DNA of 18,711 nucleotides from Candidatus Latescibacterota bacterium (lineage in GTDB: Bacteria; Latescibacterota; 4484-107; B68-G9), in contig DTXA01000119.1 in NCBI GenBank assembly GCA_012962735.1, positions 1-18,711 of the forward strand. The letters run 5' to 3'. This document shows, one piece after another, positions 15,167 through 18,711 of the stretch. The notes below the pieces were generated by a model. It did no database searches. It was given only the letters and a program-made list of their open reading frames with translations, and was not told where the DNA came from. The position numbers and the translations under genes are program-made. The number at the start of each line of letters is the position of its first letter. Position 1 is the first letter of the stretch.

Positions 15167-15203
15167 CAAAAAGTTCTTCGCTTCGCTCAGCAGATACTTT
15201 TTG
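15167..15203 (+). repeat. Intergenic hairpin with AGTTCTTCGCTT core (copy 2), upstream of rpmF
   Basis: CAAAAAGT (15167-15174) and ACTTTTTG (15196-15203) form a perfect 8-bp stem around a 21-nt loop. AGTTCTTCGCTT spans the stem-loop boundary and continues as CGCTCAG. The stem is AU-rich and no T-run follows, so strong termination is unlikely. It sits in the 111-bp gap between yceD and rpmF and may affect the relative output of L32. Confidence 0.5.
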
Positions 15204-15263
15204 AGGACCCCTTGCTCGGAATACACGAACGAGCCGAAGCGGGAAACTTTCTAAGGCATGTGC

Positions 15264-15270
15264 AGGAGGG
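15264..15270 (+). promoter_or_regulatory. Ribosome binding site deciding the TTG start of rpmF
   Basis: AGGAGGG ends 4 nt before TTG at 15275, the first codon of the normal L32 N-terminus. Longer in-frame readings upstream add sequence foreign to L32. Confidence 0.7.
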
Positions 15271-15274
15271 AAAC

Positions 15275-15457
15275 TTGGCTTTACCCAAGAGGAAGTTTTC
15301 TAGATCCCGGAGGGACAAACGCAGGGCTCACTGGAAGGCGGAGGCCCCTACTGTGACGACCTGTCCACACTGCGGCCAGCCGAAGCTGGCACACGGCGTT
15401 TGTCCCAATTGCGGGTACTACAAAGGTCGGCAGGTCATCACCCCTAAGGAGGCATAA
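15275..15457 (+). CDS. rpmF: 50S ribosomal protein L32 (zinc-finger form)
   Basis: A 60-residue L32, a small protein of the large ribosomal subunit. It reads M(TTG)ALPKRKFSRSRRDKRRAH, the normal basic N-terminus. Near residues 30-47 it has CPHCGQPKLAHGVCPNCGYY, a CxxC-CxxC zinc ribbon, followed by KGRQVI. The length is normal for the family. TTG is taken as start because every L32 begins A-(L/V)-P-K-R just after Met and a strong ribosome site precedes it; the frame is open upstream to 15212 but those residues are not L32-like. The gene stands between yceD and plsX, its standard place. L32 of this type needs zinc. Confidence 0.95.
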   Translation: MALPKRKFSRSRRDKRRAHWKAEAPTVTTCPHCGQPKLAHGVCPNCGYYKGRQVITPKEA

Positions 15458-15474
15458 GCGGAAGCTGGGAACCT

Positions 15475-16500
15475 ATGCGGATCGCTGTCGATGCTATGGG
15501 GGGGGACCACGCGCCCCACAACCTTATAGCTGGGGTCAGGGAGGCGCTTTCCGCCTTCCCGGATGTGGAGGTCGTGTTGGTGGGGGACCGAGGGGCCCTA
15601 CAGAGAGAGCTGGGGCGCTTTCCTTGTGATGACCGGCTGGAGGTGATACACGCCCCGGAGGTCATTGGAATGGAGGAGGCACCGGCCATCGCCCTCCAGA
15701 GGAAGAGAGGAGCCTCCATCGCTGTGGCCGTCCGCCTACAGAAGGAGGGGAAGGTCGAAGCGGTGGTGAGCGCCGGGAACACGGGAGCCGTCGTGGTATC
15801 CTCGCTTTTAGAGCTGGGGAGGATAGAGGGGGTCAGCAGGCCGGCCATAGCGGCTCCGTTCCCCACAGAGGAAGGGGTGTGTGTGCTTTTGGACGTCGGG
15901 GCAAATCCCATAGCTAAGCCCAAGTGGTTGTTGCAATTTGCGGTGATGGGGAGCCTCTATGCGAACCACATCTTAGGCGTTCCCGAGCCCAGGGTGGGGC
16001 TCCTGAGCATCGGGGAGGAGAGCTCGAAGGGACACGAGCTCATCGTCGAGGCTCATATGCTCCTGGAGCGTTCGGGGCTGCGCTTCATCGGGAACGTGGA
16101 GGGTAGGGATATATTGCGGGGTATGGCCGACGTCATAGTGTGCGATGGCTTTGTGGGGAACGTGCTGCTTAAGTTCGCCGAGAGCATAATGGACTTCTTC
16201 TCGGCTTCCCTGAAGGGGAAGGTCTCCAAGAGGCCTTGGAGGCGCCTTGGGGCACTCCTCGTGAGGCCGGCCATCCGGGAACTTAAGGAGGAGATGGACT
16301 ACGAGGAATACGGGGGGGCTCCACTTCTGGGCGTGAACGGGGTGACTGTGAAGTGCCACGGGAGCTCCTCCCCCAAGGCGATACGGAATGCCATAGGGGT
16401 GGCCAGGGGGATGTGTTTGAATAGGATAAATGAGCACATAAAAGAGAACATACCTAAGTTCAACCACTTTAAAGCGAACGATCATTTCTTGGAGATATAG
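15475..16500 (+). CDS. plsX: PlsX, phosphate acyltransferase
   Basis: PlsX turns acyl-ACP plus phosphate into acyl-phosphate, the donor used by PlsY to begin phospholipid synthesis, and is a peripheral membrane enzyme. The 341-residue protein opens MRIAVDAMGGDHAPHNLIAG, the family signature. Other typical stretches are RKRGASIAVAVRLQKEG, VSAGNTGAVV, LDVGANP, LLSIGEESSKGHEL, FIGNVEGRDI, VCDGFVGNVLLK and the C-terminal YGGAPLLGVNGVTVKCHGSS. The ribosome site is weak (GGGAA). A run of eight G in codons 8-10 keeps frame. The next gene, fabH, starts on the base after its stop, so translational coupling is likely. Confidence 0.97.
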   Translation: MRIAVDAMGGDHAPHNLIAGVREALSAFPDVEVVLVGDRGALQRELGRFPCDDRLEVIHAPEVIGMEEAPAIALQRKRGASIAVAVRLQKEGKVEAVVSAGNTGAVVVSSLLELGRIEGVSRPAIAAPFPTEEGVCVLLDVGANPIAKPKWLLQFAVMGSLYANHILGVPEPRVGLLSIGEESSKGHELIVEAHMLLERSGLRFIGNVEGRDILRGMADVIVCDGFVGNVLLKFAESIMDFFSASLKGKVSKRPWRRLGALLVRPAIRELKEEMDYEEYGGAPLLGVNGVTVKCHGSSSPKAIRNAIGVARGMCLNRINEHIKENIPKFNHFKANDHFLEI

Positions 16501-17484
16501 ATGCCTCTGACTTACATCTCGGGCACGGGATCGGCGGTCCCAAGCAAGGTCCTGACGAACGAGGACTTGGAAAAGATAGTGGACACCAGCGACGAGTGGA
16601 TACGATCCCGGAGCGGGATAGAGCGCCGTCACATCGCCGGCGACGGGGAGACCACGGCCACTTTGGGGGCGGAGGCTGCTCGGAGGGCCTTGGAGGACGC
16701 CGGGGTGAGCCCGGAAGAGGTGGAGTTCATCATCGTGGCCACGGTGACCCCGGAGATGTTCTTCCCGTCCACAGCGTGCGTGATACAGGACATGATAGGG
16801 GCGAAGAACGCCGGGGCTATGGACATAAGCGCCGCATGTTCGGGGTTCCTGTACGGGCTTTCGGTAGCGGACAGGTTCGTGGGGGCCGGACAGTTCGAGA
16901 CGGTGTTAGTCGTGGCATCCGAAACCCTGTCCAAGATAACGGACTGGACCGACCGGAACACCTGCGTGCTGTTCGGGGATGGGGCGGGAGCTGCGGTGGT
17001 CAGGCAGAGCCCGGACGGGGAGCGGGGGATCATAAAGGCAATTTTGCGCAGCGACGGGTCCAAGGGTGGGCTCCTCTATATGCCCGCCGGAGGGTCCAGA
17101 CATCCAACCTCCCACGAGACCGTGGAGAAGCGGCTGCATTTCATAAAGATGAACGGTAGGGAGGTTTTCAAGGTCGCGGTGGAGGCTATGGGGGAGGCAT
17201 CCGCCTCGGTTGTGGAGGGGGCCGGGTACAGACCTGAGGACGTCGACCTGCTCATCCCCCACCAGGCCAACATCCGTATCATCCAGGCTACGGCGAAACG
17301 GCTTGGCATCCCTATGGAGCGGGTCTACGTGAACATACAGGAGTATGGGAACACATCTGCTGCGAGCATACCCATAGCCATAGACGAGGCAAAACGTAAA
17401 GGTGCGCTCAGGCCCGGGGACCTCGTCGTGGCGGTGGCCTTTGGGGGTGGATTAACCTGGGCCTCGGTTTTATTCAGGTTCTGA
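16501..17484 (+). CDS. fabH: FabH, 3-oxoacyl-ACP synthase III
   Basis: FabH starts type II fatty acid synthesis by condensing acetyl-CoA (or another short acyl-CoA) with malonyl-ACP. The 327-residue thiolase-fold protein has the full Cys-His-Asn triad: C113 in DISAACSGFLYGL, H254 in LLIPHQANIRI, and N284 in EYGNTSAASIP. The N-terminal ISGTGSAVPSKVLTN and TSDEWIRSRSGIERRH motifs and the C-terminal AFGGGLTWAS are typical. The ATG directly follows the plsX stop, with GGAG inside the plsX 3' end as ribosome site. Primer preference (straight or branched chain) cannot be judged from this alone. Confidence 0.97.
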   Translation: MPLTYISGTGSAVPSKVLTNEDLEKIVDTSDEWIRSRSGIERRHIAGDGETTATLGAEAARRALEDAGVSPEEVEFIIVATVTPEMFFPSTACVIQDMIGAKNAGAMDISAACSGFLYGLSVADRFVGAGQFETVLVVASETLSKITDWTDRNTCVLFGDGAGAAVVRQSPDGERGIIKAILRSDGSKGGLLYMPAGGSRHPTSHETVEKRLHFIKMNGREVFKVAVEAMGEASASVVEGAGYRPEDVDLLIPHQANIRIIQATAKRLGIPMERVYVNIQEYGNTSAASIPIAIDEAKRKGALRPGDLVVAVAFGGGLTWASVLFRF

Positions 17485-17530
17485 ATAGGCCCTAAAAAGC
17501 TCTCAGTTGGACCCCTTTGGAGATTAGAAG

Positions 17531-18448
17531 ATGCGCTGGGCTTTCCTTTTTCCGGGTCAGGGCTCCCAGTACGTGGGGATGGGGGCCGACCTCTACGGGC
17601 GCTCAGGGGTGGCCCGGAGGGTGTACGACGAGGCGGCCGAAGTCTTAGGGTGGGATGTGAGGGAGCTCTCCTTCCGGGGGCCTGAGGAGGCCCTCCGCAG
17701 GACTGAGCATACTCAGCCCGCTGTGTTTGTACACAGCGTGGCCGTATGGAGGATATTGGAGGAGCAGGGCCTATCCCCGGAGGTAGTGGCCGGACACAGC
17801 CTCGGGGAGTACACGGCCTTGGTGGCCGCAGGCTGCCTAAGCTTCAAGGATGGGTTGGAGCTCGTGGCCCTGAGGGGGAGGCTGATGCAGGAGGCGGGGG
17901 AGAGGAGGCCCGGCAAGATGGCGGCGGTGATAGGCCTGGCGGACGAGGAGGTGGAGCGACTCTGCGGGGAGACGGACGGGGAAGTGGTGGCGGCGAACTT
18001 CAACGCCCCTGGGCAGGTAGTGGTGTCCGGGGAGACAGATGCGGTGGACAGGCTGGCAGAACGAGCTAAGAGGGAGGGGGCCAGAAGGATTGTATTCCTT
18101 AAGGTGAGCGGTGCTTTCCACTCCCCGCTTATGGGTGAGGTGGGAGCCGCCCTCGAGCACGCCATAAGGGCTGCGTCCTGGGAAGAGGCCCGGGTTCTCG
18201 TGATCCCCAACATAACCGCCCGGCCCACCCAGGACCCGGAGGAGCTGAAGAAGTGCCTGGTGGCCCAGCTTATAGGTCCGGTGCAGTGGACCAGGACACT
18301 TTACGCACTGAAGGAAATGGAGGTAGAAGGGGCCTTAGAGCTCGGACCCGGACATGTGCTCCAGGGCCTTGTCAGGAGGACCCTGCCCGGATTTAAGGTA
18401 TCGGGCGTGGACGTGTGGGAGGACTTAGAGCGCCTGGAGGGGATATGA
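17531..18448 (+). CDS. fabD: FabD, malonyl-CoA--ACP transacylase
   Basis: FabD loads malonate from CoA onto ACP for chain elongation. The 305-residue protein opens with FLFPGQGSQYVGMG. It has the nucleophile S90 in AGHSLGEY, the substrate-carboxylate Arg in LRGRLMQ (about 115), and the catalytic His H197 in GAFHSPLM. The C-terminal LELGPGHVLQGLVRR is also typical. GGAG lies about 8 nt before the ATG. A 46-bp gap separates it from fabH. Its TGA overlaps the ATG of fabG by 4 nt (ATGA), so the two are translationally coupled. Two perfect small inverted repeats lie within codons 58-69 (17703-17738). Confidence 0.97.
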   Translation: MRWAFLFPGQGSQYVGMGADLYGRSGVARRVYDEAAEVLGWDVRELSFRGPEEALRRTEHTQPAVFVHSVAVWRILEEQGLSPEVVAGHSLGEYTALVAAGCLSFKDGLELVALRGRLMQEAGERRPGKMAAVIGLADEEVERLCGETDGEVVAANFNAPGQVVVSGETDAVDRLAERAKREGARRIVFLKVSGAFHSPLMGEVGAALEHAIRAASWEEARVLVIPNITARPTQDPEELKKCLVAQLIGPVQWTRTLYALKEMEVEGALELGPGHVLQGLVRRTLPGFKVSGVDVWEDLERLEGI

Positions 18449-18711
18449 GTGGGCTTGAAGGAAAGGTAGCAGTCGTGACAGGGGCAGGAGGTGGGTTCGG
18501 GAGGGTGATCTCTCTAAGGCTGGCCGAGGAAGGGGCCAGAGTGGTATTGGGGGATATCGCGCCCACCGAAGCCTCGGTAAGGGAGATCGAGGACAAGGGG
18601 GGGGAAGCCCTGTCGGTCCTCATGGACGTGACCGACGGCGAGAGCGTAGCTGAGGCGGTGGAGGCGGCAAGGGATCGGTTCGGGACCGTGCACATCTTGG
18701 TCAACAACGCC
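18445..18711 (+). CDS. fabG: FabG-like 3-oxoacyl-ACP reductase (SDR family), 3' truncated by window edge
   Basis: The first 89 residues of a short-chain dehydrogenase/reductase, open to the end of the window. MSGLEGKVAVVTGAGGGFGR contains the NADP-binding TGxxxGxG motif (FabG usually has TGASRGIG, so this is a slight variant). DVTD near 64-67 and the closing HILVNNA match the SDR NNAG motif. Its place straight after fabD, overlapping by ATGA, makes 3-oxoacyl-ACP reductase the likely role: reduction of 3-oxoacyl-ACP to 3-hydroxyacyl-ACP, the compound used by FabZ, LpxA and LpxD. The catalytic Ser-Tyr-Lys lies beyond the window, so another SDR cannot be excluded. Confidence 0.85.
   Translation, partial: MSGLEGKVAVVTGAGGGFGRVISLRLAEEGARVVLGDIAPTEASVREIEDKGGEALSVLMDVTDGESVAEAVEAARDRFGTVHILVNNA

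Noticed and set aside
15212..15274. Longer N-terminus for L32 (in-frame start at 15212)
   Set aside because: The added residues are not L32-like, and a strong ribosome site sits just before the TTG at 15275.
1..18711. CRISPR arrays, insertion sequences, tRNA or rRNA genes
   Set aside because: I saw no regularly spaced direct repeats, transposase motifs, or tRNA/rRNA sequence on either strand.

Overview
The window is an 18.7 kb stretch of a GC-rich, strongly purine-rich chromosome from a Gram-negative (diderm) bacterium that makes lipid A. It carries outer-membrane assembly genes (TamB, BamA, Skp/OmpH), lipid A genes (lpxD, an lpxC-fabZ fusion, lpxA, lpxB) and a fatty-acid/phospholipid operon (yceD, rpmF, plsX, fabH, fabD, fabG). 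The LpxC-FabZ fusion, the clpC-type protease gene next to tamB-bamA, and heavy use of ATA and AGG codons fit a thermophile-like member of the Fibrobacteres-Chlorobi-Bacteroidetes supergroup or a related candidate phylum. That placement is inference; the window has no rRNA to test it.

Layout. Positions 1-11706, all on the plus strand with gaps or overlaps of a few tens of bases at most, form one apparent operon: the 3' end of clpC, tamB, bamA, skp, lpxD, lpxC-fabZ, lpxA, lpxB. It runs from envelope protein assembly into the first committed steps of lipid A synthesis. The UDP-diacylglucosamine hydrolase (LpxH or LpxI) needed between LpxD and LpxB is not in the window. A small multidrug-resistance-like membrane protein (11669-12028, minus strand) converges on lpxB and overlaps its 3' end by 38 bp. 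A 204-bp divergent region (12029-12232) separates it from a cytoplasmic GH20 beta-N-acetylhexosaminidase (12233-14098). A 558-bp stretch with no intact gene (14099-14656) follows, holding hairpins and scraps of coding-like sequence in shifted frames. A promoter-like sequence at 14618-14646 then starts the yceD-rpmF-plsX-fabH-fabD-fabG operon, which runs off the right edge.

How the genes fit together. FabH, FabD, FabG and FabZ build the hydroxyacyl-ACP used by LpxA and LpxD. LpxC, fused here to FabZ, commits UDP-GlcNAc derivatives to lipid A. Skp and BamA deliver and insert outer-membrane proteins, and TamB is thought to bridge the periplasm for lipid transport or autotransporter assembly. PlsX draws acyl-ACP toward phospholipid.

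Most of the window is conserved housekeeping, and I see no wholly new multi-gene system. The points most worth checking are an in-frame TGA that cuts off the conserved C-terminal tail of LpxD; an EmrE-like protein whose key Glu14 is Asn, placed beside lipid A genes; the possible decayed gene at 14220-14547; two intergenic hairpins sharing a 12-nt core; and a nearly leaderless start for yceD.
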